DNA from: Trichobilharzia regenti
Taxonomy: Eukaryota; Platyhelminthes; Trematoda; Strigeidida; Schistosomatidae
Length of the DNA: 64,000 bases
Direction: 5' to 3'
NCBI GenBank assembly: GCA_944472135.2
Contig: OX235270.1
Span: 41,230,352 to 41,294,351 of the forward strand
The translations under genes were made by a program, and so were the position numbers. Of this stretch, positions 11,217-24,747 are shown piece by piece; the first letter of the stretch is position 1, and every line of letters starts with the position of its first letter. A model generated the notes under the pieces. It ran no database searches, was not told the DNA's origin, and was given only the letters and a program-made list of their open reading frames with translations.

Positions 11217-11405
11217 GCACCGGTGGCACAGCGGTTAGGGCTCTCGCCGACCATGAACAAGGTCCGGGGTTCAATCCCCTGCCGACGCACACCTGATATC
11301 AATTGTCAGCCTGTAAAATTTGGACTACCGATATTAAATGCTGAAAATTCCATAACTGTACCCAAAAAATGGGGTGGAGTCAAGCTATAATCAAAAAAGA
11401 AAAAG
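11217..11405 (+). repeat. tRNA-derived SINE (family A)
   Basis: Intact A box (GTGGCACAGCGGTTAGGGC) and B box (GGGGTTCAATCCCC), then the family A body and an A-rich end (11390-11405). Confidence 0.85.
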
Positions 11406-11934
11406 AAAAGTCCGCAAAACACCCACATGTGACGTAACGCAGAACACTACAATGCGCGCCAGGTCCAATATCCAATATCTTTTTTACAGGCTAATATAAA
11501 CTAATTTGATTTCTCTGTCTTCGCCTCTTGATTGTGAGGTATATGTTCCTGATTTTCCGCAAACTTCTACGTAGCTTGTTCCGCCACTCGACTGCCGTAG
11601 CTTTGGTTGACTCCGAAAGGAGTAGTGCTGGGATTAATTATGTGTGGTTTGTAGTATGAGGTGTGTTACGACTGTTACTACTATGAATGGAGTTGAACCT
11701 TTCACCAGTAAGTCCTCCGGTATCTTCGTCAAAAGAAAAGAGAAAAAAATAGATATAATTAATGAAGTTATTCAGACTAACAGACAGAAACAGAAATAAG
11801 AAAACGTAACAACAGTTAGCTGATTAAATTTGAAGAATAATTTGAATTAAATATATTTATATCGGTAATAATGATAATAATAGGTGCAGTTAAAGTTGTC
11901 AGAAGAGTAAGACGGGAGAGAATGTAAAGAAGTA

Positions 11935-13480
11935 AAACGAAAAGTTTCATTATCTACCCCTGAATGGTACATGGAATTTTAAGGGGATAGGCCATTTGGA
12001 TGCAGTCCTTGTGTCGCTGCATGATTGTCCAGTCTTCGCTTAAAGGCGTCCACAGACGGTGCCATAGGTACATCTGCCGGTAAGGGATTCCAGGGACGGC
12101 GAATCCGCAATGAATAGAAGTTGGAGCGCACCCGAATCCTTGCCTAAAGTTCAGATTTAGATTTATTAATTGAGGATAGAAGGATTGAAGTCCATGTTAA
12201 TCCTCTTCCAGTAAATTTCTGTGCTTGTCTAAACCTCTCTTCAATGAACAGTTGATGCTGCAGACACCCCTTGTTCGAGGAGTCCGTTTCAGGAGTTTAT
12301 GACTCTGTGTGAGAACCAATATCCCACAGCAATATAATTTCTTCTCGGATTTTGAACTCTTCCGCTATGTCGTCCAAAGTGTTCCGACCTGGTGGAAAGG
12401 AAAGGAGAGAATAGACGCGGTCTGTAATCGTTAAATAAAATCCTAAACAATGTAATTAAATCTCCCTCCTGCCTACAGTATGATAGGGGGAAGAGATTTA
12501 AACTGTGTAATCTTTCCTCGTGTGACTAATTAGTCATGCCCATAATCATACGCATCGCATTCCATTGAACCCTTTCTAGAATGTGCGAGTCCCCTTTAAG
12601 ACAAGGAGTGGCTACCTGAATACATTTTTCCGATACTAACTTCATCATATATGGATATAAGGAGGTTAGCATATCTCTGGTGATTCTAGTAAAGGCCTTG
12701 CGAATTGCCTATAAGGATCTGAAACTACGTGCAGCCACCACGCGATATTGTGCTGTAGTTTTTAAATTGTGGCTAACTATGAAGCTTAAACCAAATGAGT
12801 CCAAAATGATGGGAGCGAAATTCCCGCTAGTTCGTAGGGAGTTGTGTTTATGTGTCCAGTGAGCATGGTTGCACTTTTCACTGCATTGATCGGAAGTATC
12901 CATTCTCTGGACCACTCCGGCGATTTGTTGAGGTCTTCTTGCAGAGTGAGCTTATCACTGCCACCCTTCGGCTCTCTGCAAATTTTCAAGTCATCTGCAT
13001 AAAGGACCATTGAGGAACCTGTGAGCACAGATAACTGATTGGTGAACAAATAATTAAGAGAGACCCAAGTACTGTGTCTTTTGGCACTCTGCTGAGTACT
13101 TCCGTCCAGGAGGAGAGTTTCGAGTTGATTCTAACCGTCAGCCTACTACCTATGGGGAATTCCCTAATCCAGCTAAATAATCTGCCTCTGACACCACTCG
13201 TTTCCAACTGCATGAATGGTCTTTTGTGGGGAAGGCTTTGCTGAAGTCTATGAAGACGACGTCAACGAGTCTTCCATTGTCCCCTCACTTGGCCTAGCTT
13301 TCTCTTGCCGTGAGAAAACTCGATGGTCAAGACAGATTTTCTCGGGAGCAACGTTGTGCTCCTGGAAACAAATTGTTGTTTTCCGAATATACCATAGTAC
13401 TTTTCGTTGTTGTTGTTTGAGAGCCGAATTAAAACGTTTTATATAAATAGGCAGTCTCCGTTCTAAAAGCAATGTAGCGT
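11935..13480 (-). pseudogene. CR1/Jockey-type non-LTR reverse transcriptase remnant
   Basis: Minus-strand RT of a lineage different from the three large CR1s: VDVVFIDFSKAF (about 13240-13280), GSRLTVRINSKLSSW (about 13140), MVLYADDLKICREP (about 13000) with the ADD catalytic motif, then RVQWNAMRMIMG and LFPLSYCRQEGDLITLF (12450-12600). Two successive copies of the RT-tail domain follow: FSHRVINS near 12290 and WNSLPADVPMAPSVDAFKRR near 12080. This suggests that a second 3' end is fused at about 12135. Numerous stops and frame changes. Confidence 0.75.
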
Positions 13481-14224
13481 AGACTACATTTTTTCTACCG
13501 ACATTTCGTCAGTGTTTTTATCAAAGGCAGAAATCTTAATGGCGTCTAATTGGCTATATTTAAATCTACTTTATGTTTTTGCAAGATTAAGAAATGATGA
13601 GTTAAAGTCACCGAAAGAAGTGATCCAACTGAATTCCATGGTTGATAGCATGCGGAATACCTGAAGTAATTATGATTTTTGTGGTCGGAGATCCATATAG
13701 AGAGTTAACCAAGAACCATGCAATTTGTAGAAAGATGCCATTAAATTGGTCCACAGTTTTTGCCATGCCTCGTAAAATCGGTTTCATTAGAAATTAACTT
13801 GGGAATTTAGGAATAACTCACTACTAACCACATATGTATTTTGCTCTATCTGAGCAGTTCCACGGTGTCAATACATTTTGATGTAGTTAGCATTGGACTA
13901 CATACAAGTTAGCATCAAAACTAAAATTTGAAGTATTTAGTTGGAGCACATTCTGAAGAACTCCAGGAACGCACAGCCACAGTCCCTTAAAACGAACAAT
14001 CTACTTACCTATATACAAGGCTGTTTTGGCCATCAATCTCCGTGACCTGCCCTCCTTTCTCAAAGTAGTAATCGTCGTATATCTAAATCAGGTGAAACGA
14101 ATCAATTCATATGGAAACATATGAGTGCGTAAAGATAGCTTCTAGCTAATGCTTTTAGAGCTTTGAAAAGAGTTAGTGGTACTGCCTCTGAATTCCAGTA
14201 GTTATGCATCTGACGACCGATATA
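13481..14224. other. no gene; possible Penelope LTR scrap at 13480-13530
   Basis: The minus-strand phrase 'ctgacgaaatgtcggtaga' resembles the direct-repeat wording often seen in Penelope-like terminal repeats. Otherwise nothing recognised. Confidence 0.35.
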
Positions 14225-14340
14225 TGACCTTACCTAGTTTACCACCTCGCTAGTTTTCTAGCCTGTCCCAAACCTGAGAAAAGAAGGTGGGTTTGGCATG
14301 GGACTAGCAACCCAGCCCTTGAAAAACAATTTAAATCCTA
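14225..14340 (+). repeat. SINE family B body fragment
   Basis: Contains the 'ggtgggtttggcatgggactagcaaccc' type block of the family B body but neither head nor complete tail. Confidence 0.5.
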
Positions 14341-14529
14341 TAGAAGCACATAAAAACATTCAAGTTATTAACAGAAAACTTATTCTTCATTGGAATCGGA
14401 GAGGCAAAATGACACAGCATGCTGGTGAAAGCCTTCAGAAAGAAAGTCAGCCAATGTCTTCTCTCCATGAAGACAGGAATAAGAATCAAGACTTATAAAT
14501 GTCCGTATAATGCACGAGTCTGGGAAGGC

Positions 14530-15910
14530 CGCCCAGGTAGCCAAAGAAGTGAGAATATGTAGCAGAGAAGTGCTAGGAATCTGTGAGAGCAGATGGATTG
14601 GATGTGCACCATCACAACTGTTAACTGGATAGACAGTAATCTACTCCCAGACGACAGCCATGAGCACACCGAGGCAGTGAGTAACCATCATGATGTCGCC
14701 AGTGGCAGACGGAGCCCTAATGTAGTGAGAACCAATCTCCTCCATGATTGTGATAGCATGATTCAACTCAAAAAGAAGTAGGGTTACAGTTATCAAATGC
14801 TACAGACAATGGTACAAAGACCCCGAAGATTTCTACAGATGTCCACAAACGGTAGTGGACAACATCCAAAATGACGACCTCAAAATCCCTGCAGGCGATA
14901 TGGAAGCCTAACTGGGAGCAGACAGTACAGAAAGAGAATCCGTTTTAGGTTGGGGAGGCGACAGGAGAAGTTGGTGAGAACGGAGAACTCTTTACAGACT
15001 TCTGCGTGTTCAGTTATTTGGAGGTTAGAGATAGCCTGTACAAACACAAGGTTATACACGGAGTAACATGGGTCTCAACTGACGGTCACACCAAAAACTA
15101 GATAGACTTCATCTAAAGGAAGTGAAGACAGCCAATCTTTTGGACACAAAGCCAGGAAGGGGAGCAGATGTGGGCTCAGATCATCACATACTTCAAGCAA
15201 CCTTCAAGCTCAAACTGAAAAACTACAGATCAAATCAGAACAAAGTCGGAGGTGATAAGAGTTATCGACTAGGAGACCTGCGGAGGACACTGGAGCTCTC
15301 CGAAGGGGATATCCAAGGAAACGTATACAGCCATTATAGGAAGAAAGAAGACAGGAGACAAGGAATGGCTCTCAGGGGACACCTCCCTAGAAGTTAATGG
15401 AAAGGAGGATGATGATGAAAGAGAGAATGACCCAGTGCAGGGATATACAACAGAAAGAGAAGCTGAGTTTGATGTGCACCGCACTGAATAAAGAGGTGAA
15501 GAATGGTGCTAGGAAAGATAGAAGACAATTCTACGACACACTAGCTGGCAAATGGAGCAGGACAGGCGGGGCACAGATAAAAGAGACCTCTGAACATAAA
15601 TTGTGTCGGATAACCAGGTCTCTATCCGGGTAGACATCAACCCAGATGATGAAACCAATAAAAGATGCTCAAGGAAACCTGATTGGCAAGGAGGGGAAAC
15701 AAATAAAACAGTGGGCTGATCACTTCAAAGAAGTCTTCAATCGACCATCTCCTGCAACTCAGCCAGAAATACCACCATCACCAACAGCACACACAGGACC
15801 ACCTATCACTGGACACCAGTCCCCCAAAGAAACCACAAATTCCAAATGCAAACAAACTACTAAAGCCCAAGAAGTCAGCAGAGCCAGAAGGAATTCCTCC
15901 TAAAGTGTAT
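14530..15910 (+). pseudogene. RTE-like endonuclease domain remnant
   Basis: The plus strand, with many frame changes, gives AP-endonuclease motifs in order: VLGICESRWI (about 14570), NGELFTDFCVF (about 14980), TWVSTDGHTKN (about 15070), GADVGSDHHILQATFKLKLK (about 15160). The linker to the RT follows, with GKEGKQIKQWADHFKEVFNR (about 15680). The RT core is missing, so only the 5' half of an RTE-like ORF remains. The (G)SDHH motif is the catalytic His region of the EEP nuclease. Confidence 0.8.
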
Positions 15911-16539
15911 CGCATTTGCTAACGCAACTACTGTAAAAGTTTGGAAGGAAAGGTACCTACTGATTGAGAAAAAGACTACTATGTCAAACTGCTAAGAGTG
16001 GCGATTTAGACCTCCGCAAGAAATGGTGAAGAATCATGCTCCTGTCCTCGTTAAGTGGAAAACTAAGTCGCGTCACCCAGGAAGGGGGAAGAGAGGGCAC
16101 ACTGGATGCAGAACACAGTTCAGAACAGGCTGGGTTGATGAAAAGAGAATCAAGTCCTGATTCAATTACATCTCTACCCATCATAGTCGAACAGAGCACA
16201 GAATGTCAGTCACACCCCTACCCCCACCTAAAATGACACAGAAAATACCTTCGGCAGCGTTAACCGGGAAGTAATTGGGAAACTACTGCAGCTCTGAAGC
16301 CCTTCCCAAATCTTTATCAACCTCATTCATTATTTGGATGACAGTGGCACGTGTCGGGGAATCCACAATGAGAAACTCACTAGACCGTTCGAGAAGAATG
16401 CAGGAGCAGGACAAGGCTGCTTTCATCAACGATGATATTCCTAACTGTAATGGACTAAATCATGCAGAAGGCTATGGGGAACGAGAAAACAAGAACACGT
16501 TGGACCGATAGGAAGACTGCAGTAGATCTCGGGTGATTT

Positions 16540-16900
16540 ATGCCTAATGTTACCATATAAGGAGGGGACATCTAAAACCCAGTGGAGGATCCTGAATATA
16601 GCAGGAGTAAGAGTTGCATTTAGACCTACAAACTTTCTCAGGGACAAGCTCTGTAAGCTGAAGGACCCGGTGGACCCAATTAGACGAAATAATATAATTT
16701 AAAAAATACCTTGCAATGACTGTGAGGTCGAATACGCAGGTCAGACTAGTAGATCAAGATTGTTGAGATTATCACAAAATAAGAATTCAGCTAAGGTAAG
16801 AATCATTGACCCTGAGCATATAAGTGCTTTAGAAAAGAAAGTCTGCAACCTGACTGCATTCATTTGGACAGCCACACAACAGGATGAGAGAGGATTAAAA
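16540..16900 (+). pseudogene. Penelope-like GIY-YIG endonuclease fragment
   Basis: Encodes VMLPYKEGTSKTQWRILNIA (about 16550-16610), then RPTNFLRDKLCKLKDP, and after a frame break KIPCNDCEVEYAGQTSRSRL (about 16700-16760), the Cys-x2-Cys and YAGQT positions of the Penelope GIY-YIG nuclease. Truncated before the rest of the nuclease. Confidence 0.7.
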
Positions 16901-18102
16901 TTCTAAAATATAATGTGGGTGGGCGGGTAGGGAGGGAGGCTGTGTATCAAATCCACTCATATTCGCAGCAGATTCCATAAATCATTCTTAAGTCACCTGT
17001 AGGCACTTACAGCTTACTGCAGCGAGCTGATTAAACACTGAAGTTGGTCGTCAAATGCGTCCTCTGTGGCGTTAGTGAGCTACAAAATCTTCAATAAGTT
17101 TTCCTTAATTATGAATGGTTCTGGCTGCCTCTTCAGTGTTTTACACTGTAAAGATCCATCGGCTTACTGTCAGAAAGCTAAGTTTTGAGGCTGCTTTCTA
17201 CTGATCAGTTATTGAACCAATTAATGAAGAAGCCCCTAGCTACTTCTATAATGAGATTTAGACATTTTTCCTCCAAAGGCCGACTCCCCTATCTGTACCA
17301 CTGGTACTTCAAATAAACACCATAAGCTTGCAACGACGACATGATTAAATTATGAAATGCACGCATTATCCTCCTTTAGAAACCGACTTTTCTACCACAA
17401 TAACTACTCAAATTACCGACAGACGGCGTGTGGTGTTTCTGTGGACCAGTGTCGTTTATGAACCATTATTTTCAAGCCATGCAACAGGCCAAGTGAAGCT
17501 GGAAATTCCTAGTAAAACAAAAGGAAGGGCATTGATTACTCATCAGATAAGGAATCCTTAGAAATCGTGAAGAAGTTATAGTACCTACTTGACTGCTCGT
17601 TCTATCGTTCTGAGTTCCCTAATCACTTAAAACATCCGATTGACCATGGAATACTGCGTTGTAGAAGCCCTACACCCCAACCGAAATGCATGTATTTGAA
17701 GTGGAAAAAGAAATAGTTGACGACTTGAATTGAAGTTATAACAGAATTTTCAAGAATACCAGATACTTCTTGCAGTCGATGCTTTTAGTTCGTAGTCTTC
17801 CTTTATCTGAGTGGTGATAGCACACGAATAACGGGACGAAGAAAATCAGCGCTTAAATTCGTGGGGGTCTGGCCACATGACTCTGATTTAACTGGTCGGC
17901 TTATATAGAGAATGTCAGAACCCAGTATTAAAGGATGATAAGATACAGGCTGTGAGTTTGAGGGAACCATTTACCATTACGTGCTAATTTAAAAGTGCAC
18001 TAGTCATCTCGGAGATTTTAAAGAGCAATACTCAGACTGCTCTAGTGGTGGCCGGTCGTGTATTCCTGCAACCTCTCAGAACAACACTTACCCAAATACA
18101 CC
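16901..18102. other. no gene seen
   Basis: No supportable coding region or named repeat. Confidence 0.4.
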
Positions 18103-18460
18103 TGCCAATGGAGTTGAAGATTGAACGATCAATTCATGGTTGTTTGCTCAAAACCAACTTCCCCAATTTTCGCGGAGGCATCAATAAGACAGTCATCGTC
18201 TCATCGGTCGCTGTTCAGAAAGAAGTCAGTAGCAAACCATCAGAAGTAATCTCGTGATTTATTATTGTAATGTTTGTTCACAGACCTTAATAGAAATATT
18301 TTTTATATGTTGGTGTTACAATAAAGAATTCCCAAGCGGCCAATCGGTGTTTTGGTTTTTCGTCCGTTATTACTAAGCGTTTCTGAGAAACTGCAAGGAA
18401 CAGCGTGAGTCACAGCGTAGCAAGAGCTGGGCATTGACGGTTTATGAGACGTGCCTGACA
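18103..18460 (+). mobile_element. solo LTR of a BEL/Pao-like element
   Basis: Matches the LTR at 24247-24603 almost base for base. Starts TG (TGCCAATGG, mutated from TGTCAATG) and ends TGACA; contains the polyadenylation signal AATAAA near 18322. No Gag or PBS region follows, so it is a solo LTR. I see no convincing target-site duplication. Confidence 0.8.
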
Positions 18461-18719
18461 ACATTCTTTGATAAACCTAAGTTAAATGCTCTGTCTAGTA
18501 CTTGGGTTGTATTTGGTGAAAGATAGATAGCTAGTTATGGTGAGTAAGGCTTAGGAGTCAGCGAGTTGCGTCTAAGTTCACTAGGATAGGTGGCGGCATG
18601 AAGAATTACCGGGTTAATACAAACTGAGATCGATATTCAAACGGCCATGTTTCCCCTCAAGCGATTTAATTCGCCAATATTCAGGAATTTGAACTTTTAC
18701 AGTACTTTCTAAAAGCAAC
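18461..18719. other. no gene seen
   Basis: Spacer between the solo LTR and an RTE 3' end. Confidence 0.3.
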
Positions 18720-19005
18720 CAGGAACCAATTGTACAACAAATAAGCAGGAAGAAATGGAGATGGATTGGCTGGCCATACTCTGAGGAAACCATCAAGTGA
18801 CATCACCACACAAGCCATTGCTCGAGTGGAATCCGAAGGGGAAGCGGTGAGTTGGTTTTCCAAAAGTGACTTGGGGCTGGTGATGTGAAGAGGAGATGAA
18901 AGCATTTGGGCAGACTTGGAGCCAGGTGAAAACTCTAGCAGGGAATCGAATGCAATGGAGACGCGCGGCTGAAGCCCTATGTTCCTCTAGGAATTAAAGA
19001 AAATA
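18720..19005 (+). pseudogene. RTE-like C-terminal fragment, second type
   Basis: Plus strand reads LLEWNPKGKR, then FPKVTWGW, EEEMKAFGQTWSQVKTL and RMQWRRAAEALCSSRN, the C-terminus also found at 7.0-7.3 kb in the opposite orientation. Several frame breaks. Confidence 0.8.
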
Positions 19006-20519
19006 AAAGTATTGTAGTTGCTCAAATCACACTCATTGCAGAATCCAGATTTCTGTGTATCATATCTCAGCTCCACAATCTGGTGATTTATATGCAAATA
19101 AAAAGCTAAGACAGGTGGAAACGATGACCCTCTAACGCAATACGCACAGGTTCAAGTTAATTCACCTCAGTTCATAGCAAATTATCATTAGATAATGGAC
19201 AGTGATGGACCGCTACTCAGAGGTAAAAAATCACCATACTAGTCAATTCTAGACAGTCAACCAACGGGATAATACGTAGTTTTCGGCCTAAAGAATTCCC
19301 TTAAACTTCAAAATATAGTGAATGCATTCGTGATCTAAATCTTTTACTCTTACCAAAATATTTATTCTTTCAATCGAAGAGATAATTTACTTACGACACT
19401 TCCAATGAATTATGACATAATGAAAGTCTCCAGACAATAGGTTTCCTTTTCAATGAGGATAGTGGTGCTTTCAGAACCGTCTAACCCCAGAAAATGACAA
19501 TGAATGCAGCAATGAGAAGTACTGCAGTGTATTGCCTAATTCTCTCCAACAAACTTCAGGAAGGAAAGAGAAGCACGAAGCCACTTCCAAAAATGGACTT
19601 AAAACACATATTCGAAACCTTAATTTTTCCATTTCACTACCTATGTCCAGGGAAAACTTTAAAATATTTAAGATAAAGACATAAGACATTGAATAAAAGA
19701 GTGTTTACTAAATTCGATGGATCAGTTGGCGCTTTAAGTATTTCAAGGTCGCTGATCATGTGTAAGTGAGAATGAATTTTGGCAATTTACAATGCCTTGT
19801 GGGCAAAGGCTATGTTTATTTCGAAGATATTAAATTACATAATATGAGGCGAAAAATGCTTACTTTTTACTCAGTAAATAAGATAGAATTCTACGATTTT
19901 TAAGCGAACAAAATGGATGTCTTTGTGTAATTTAGATGGTGAATGTCGATTTTACTGAATGTGTGCACGTTTACGATCTTGTAGTCTTCTTCTTATCTTC
20001 TACTTTTTATGTTTCGTCACCAAACAGCCTGTTTTTCATTCTAACGCCCAGTGTTTTTTGTTGTCTTACGTTTCACACTGCAGTTGCGTATAGTTCCATC
20101 TGTCTGTTTTCTTTCGCTTGGTTCTGGCTTTTGTAGTTGCTCACAGAGTTTAGGTTACTTCAAATATTCTTATGTGGAGTAAAGTCTAGATCATGAAAAA
20201 ATGACTAATACAAGCATATTCTGGAAAGTCTTCATTTTCTGCATACTTATCATATTTTTATTTGTATAAAATATCTTCGTTTCACTAAAAGGATGTGGTT
20301 TATGTCAACCTCTTAATGCTTGTGGTGTGTTGACATTGAGTTAGCATTACGTTCTCATTACGTTTGATAGTTTCATACTAATGGAAATGATAGTAGTGCA
20401 AATATTCAGATTTACTTTATTCATGTGTACCACTGCTCATCGTTAAACCACTAGTCTCTCCAGATCAGTCTTGCAGCGTCTTGAAATTTACAGTGACAGA
20501 TGGAACATCAATGATATCA
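19006..20519. other. no gene seen
   Basis: AT-rich, no supportable gene or named repeat. Confidence 0.4.
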
Positions 20520-21600
20520 TGATTTCCAGCGAAAATATTCTCTATTTTACCAATGACCTCATATGCTTACCTTAAAATTCTTTCCTTGTAAGAACTTGGT
20601 CCCTAAGTAGGCCATAATCTCTTTCATTAGTATGCTTATCAAGAAACTAGATAAAAGTGGAGAAACTGAGCAACCTTCATGGACACCCCTGATCGTCATC
20701 ACTTCAGCTGATCGTTCTCCCTAGTTTCGTTCATGGATGTGTGAATTCCTGTATTGTGCATTGATTTAATTTATTGATTTACGTTCCCAGTGAAAAATCA
20801 GGCTTCAGGCTGGAGGCTTGAATTCTCGGTAGCAGTGGGGATTATTCTTACAGGATGAGGTTGCTAGCCCCATGTCCAGCCTTCCCTCTTTACCAGTCTT
20901 ATTTAGGGTTTGGCGAGGTAAAGGAGTGAGTCAGTGGCCGGTAATGAAACCCTGGACTACCTTCATGGTTGACAAGCACTCTACCGCTATACCACCAACG
21001 CACTTGTGCCCTGATTATCAGAATGTACTTTCTCCGTATTCTTTTCACTGTCAGACATTGTCACAACACATTTCAGTCGGTGGAGTCAGATTCCTCATTC
21101 AGGGAAAAAATTTGGCAATAGCTGGACGCTGTTAAGCATGCCTATGTTCCTGAATCTGTCGAAGTGTGAAGATGTGATCGGCCTAGATGCTTCACACGCG
21201 TTTGTTTTTCTCAAGAGCCGCTTAGCTTACATAGGACTATGGGATCTCTAATCCTAGGTGCTGTGTTGATTAAGTTGGTACCACTGTGATTATCGTATAG
21301 GGGCCTGTCCTTCCCTTAACTAAGGTAGTCAATAGTTTGCACCATTCCGATGGTACCAACCCGGAATCCCACACCTTACCTACTATCTCGGTAAATCTGT
21401 TCAATTATTTATCACCACCATTACCAAGCACTTCTGTAGTCATACTATCATGTCCTGCTACTTTATTTCGTTTTGGGCTAGAGCCACCTGTCCAACTCCG
21501 GCTATAGCTGGTAAACAAACGTCTGCATCTTATTTAAGTTGGCGGTAGACCATTTGAGTCGCTCTTCAAAGTGTTCATTCTAATGTCCCAGTTGCTTCTC
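20520..21600 (-). pseudogene. old RTE-like RT fragment split by a SINE
   Basis: Badly decayed minus-strand RTE RT. Recognisable pieces are a 'VWDSGLVPSEWCKLL' type segment (about 21340-21400) and a GCP block near 20690. The SINE at 20775-21003 lies inside it. Confidence 0.55.
20775..21003 (-). repeat. tRNA-derived SINE (family B)
   Basis: Minus-strand copy with head GTTGGTGGTATAGCGGTAGA (about 20980-21000), the family B body and the tail near 20780-20830. Confidence 0.75.
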
Positions 21601-22519
21601 CTGAGAAGTAATAGAACTATAGTGCTTCTCGAAAATTGTTTCAGTTACCATGGGTTTTTTTCAACTTACGCACATAGCGAGTCGAAATGACTCTTGTGTC
21701 ATTTATGGCATATGCATTTTCTATTCTCTGGCTTTTATTGCCCATCACTTCGTGATCGTTGCAAAAACCGCCAGTTAGCTTTTGTTTTTGCATATTTCGC
21801 TCTTTGTCATGTTCACAGCTTGCCGAAATCTGTCTTCTTGCTTCTTATTACTCATTCACTATCTCCCTGTAACAGTATTAGATGAACTAAGTCTGTAGTT
21901 CTACTCAGCGACTACCAGGGTCTTGCATGCTCTAAATAGTACCAGGGCTGCCCAAACCTTGGTAGAGTAGAGTTTGAATATGTGAGTCAGTTGCTGATAG
22001 TCAGATGCCTAAGCTAATGAACTGCAGGTTACAAATATATTGGAGGAACTAAGAAACTAAGTCAAGTAATAGTGATTTACCGCAAAGTTTTTTATCGTTA
22101 ACTTCAGATATATTAGTTGACTGTGAGGAAACGTTTTAGACTTCGGTACTCATTATTCGGAAATTTGCTATGCTATATAATGGATCAGCTGCAATGGAGT
22201 CCAACCTTTATCTTAGTAGTGATGTCTTATTAACTAATATCATATCTAGCATGGATATGATATCCGGCTATCGATCAAAGGGTGTGTGCACTGCGCAGTG
22301 CGCTATATACTTTATAGCCGTGGAACATGGTTATTGAAATTAAGCGTATAGTGTTAGGTGAAGAGGGAAAGTCAATCGATACATTTATAAAGCTACACAG
22401 ATTGAGGCAAATGGTACGTCTGTCGAACCATCGCCTTCCTTTTCGTGCAGTGTTGGCTGACATAGGATTACGTTAGAAAAAGTTGGGGGCAGTTACACTG
22501 AGACTTGGTATCAAACCAT
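21601..22519. other. no gene seen
   Basis: No supportable gene. Confidence 0.4.
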
Positions 22520-22740
22520 GAAGTCTTCGACTGTACGTTGGAGCCGTGTACAAAGGTGTAGTCTACCTGGCTGGGGTCCTAGAGATTCTGGAGATTACTG
22601 GTGATATGGCTCAAAATCATGCTCACTGTCGCAGATGCATCACATTCTATATGATCTCCCATATCCAATAAACTCTCATTTTTTTCATGGCAATATTGAT
22701 TCTTTCTTCACATATTTCTGCTCATTGTAGTTACTTTGAA
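22520..22740 (+). mobile_element. RTE 3' tail fragment
   Basis: Plus strand carries a decayed version of the GRCRLPGWGPRD C-terminus and the adjoining 3' UTR seen intact at 35.8-36.1 kb. Confidence 0.6.
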
Positions 22741-22804
22741 TTTCATTTTCCTCTCCCTTGTTTGCCTTTGTGTGCTGCATGGAGTATGGGGAGTTGAACT
22801 GGTG

Positions 22805-23225
22805 TACTTCTATGCAACCAAACCAAAACATGGCACCAGTCAATGAAATCCACAACAGTTAGTTTAAGCCAGCCACGTAGGAAGGTGTAGACTTCCTGGT
22901 TGGAATCCTCGGGACGGTAAAAACAAATGGCTGGAAACAATCGGTGATATGGCTCGAGTTCATGGTTCTCAATGGCTGGGTAGATGCATCCACTCCTTGT
23001 CACTTATGATTTCCAATGAAACTGTATTGTTCTTCATTATTACTATTCTTTTGTCTCATCTCACACCTCTGTTTACTGTCTCTATTATGCGTTTCTTCTA
23101 CTTTCTTCCCTTGGTTTGTGTGGTACATGTAGTGTGATGACTTGAACTGCCGCACATCTGTGCAAAGTTTTATGTCGAAAACAGATAGACAGACTTCTAT
23201 GCAAAGTCTTTTGTTGAAACTCACT
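22805..23225 (+). mobile_element. RTE 3' end (C-terminus and 3' UTR)
   Basis: Begins in the text encoding TWHQSMKSTTVSLS, continues through LETIGDMA and WLGRCIHSL, and ends in the 3' UTR with 'cgcacatctgtgcaaagttt' near 23160. Same module as 35.8-36.16 kb and, inverted, 23.5-24.2 kb. Confidence 0.75.
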
Positions 23226-23509
23226 TAATCAGTTGTCTATTTTAAGTTTTCACAGTGCCTTCGAAGAGTTTCGGAATTGTTTCCATGTCTTTAATATCTG
23301 TCTCGTTAACTTCATTCATTCCAATCGAATGCATGAATAGTATTTGATAGTTTTTGTACTTCTGTACTTTAACACATTACCATTTGACACAAATATTGTT
23401 GATTCTATAAATATTATTCCCCTGGGTAACGAGTTCGATATAGGGCTTGAAGTTTGAACTTTGAACCTTCAGTAGTAGTGTTGTTTTTACTGACTGGGGC
23501 TACTGTCTG

Positions 23510-24200
23510 TCTGTCTGTTTTCCACATAGAACTGTGCACCGATGTGCAGCAGTCCAAGTCGTCACACTCCATATAGCACAAAAAGCAAACGAAGAAAATA
23601 AAAGAAATGCATAATAGAGACAATAAACAGCGATGTGAGATAAAGTAGTAGTAATAACGAAGAACAACATAGTTTCATCGGAAGTCATAAGTGACAAGGA
23701 GTGGATGCATCTGCGCCAGCCATTGAGATTGACGAGTTTGAACCATATCACCAATTTTTTCCAGCCATTGGTTTTGACCGTCCCGAGGATTCCAACCAGG
23801 AAGTCTACAACTTCCTACGTGGCTGGCTTAAACTAACTGTTGTGGATTTCATTGACTGATGAAGCCATCTTTTGGTTTGACCACCACTAGCTCTTTTTCA
23901 GTCTGACCCCACATCAGCTAACATTGCAAATTGTTGAAGAAGGCGATAACTAGGCATGTCGAGCACATGTCCTAACCATCTCAGTCGATGTAATTTTACA
24001 GGCTCGCCGATTGATTTTCCTTACAACTCACCTAGCACTCAACTGAAGCCTCTTCTAATATATTTCACTATATTATACCACTACCTAACGCGGGAGATAG
24101 AACGCAGGCACCTATGATCAAAGACAACTAACCAGTGGTTTCATGTCCTCCACTCTCGATGGCCAGGTCTCACACCATAAAGAAGGACGGAGTGGATTTC
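23510..24200 (-). mobile_element. RTE 3' end, inverted copy
   Basis: Minus-strand version of the previous module: 3' UTR at 23510-23680, C-terminal codons (RRCIHSL) near 23710 and further upstream codons up to the GCETWPSRVEDMK motif near 24150. Head-to-head with 22805-23225. Confidence 0.75.
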
Positions 24201-24246
24201 TGGGTAGCACACCCGCCCTTTGATCGATAACCGGATATAACACATA

Positions 24247-24603
24247 CGACAATGTAGTTGAAGATTGAACGATCAATTCATGTTGTTTGCTCAAAACCAA
24301 CTTCCCCAATTTTCGCGGAGGAATCAATACGACAGTCATCGTCTCATCGGTCGCTGTTCAGAAAGAAGTCAGTAGCAAACCATCAGAAGTAATCTCGTGA
24401 TTTATTATTGTAATGTTTGTTCACAGACCTTAATAGAAATATTTTTTATATGTTGGTGTTACAATAAAGAATTCCCAAGCGGCCAATCGGTGTTTTGGTT
24501 TTTCGTCCGTTATTACTAAGCGTTTCTGAGAAACTGCAAGGAACAGTGTGAGTCACAGCGTAGCAAGAGCTGGGCATTGATGGTTTACGAGACGTGACTG
24601 ACA
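24247..24603 (+). mobile_element. 5' LTR of a BEL/Pao-like element (copy A)
   Basis: 357-bp LTR nearly identical to 18103-18460, ending TGACTGACA. It carries AATAAA near 24463. The internal domain starts at once at 24604 and leads into Gag, so this is a 5' LTR. The first bases (CGACAATG) have drifted from the TGTCAATG seen at 52162. Confidence 0.85.
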
Positions 24604-24747
24604 GTTTCTGATGGTAGAAACAGAGCTGGCGGATTCAAAGAGATGATGAAAGTTTGGATAGTCACCGTTCATTTTTCCTGGTGCCGGTCAAGTCCTCTTT
24701 GAACAGGCAATATCTGGAACGTTTTTGGAATTGGGTCAAGTTCAACA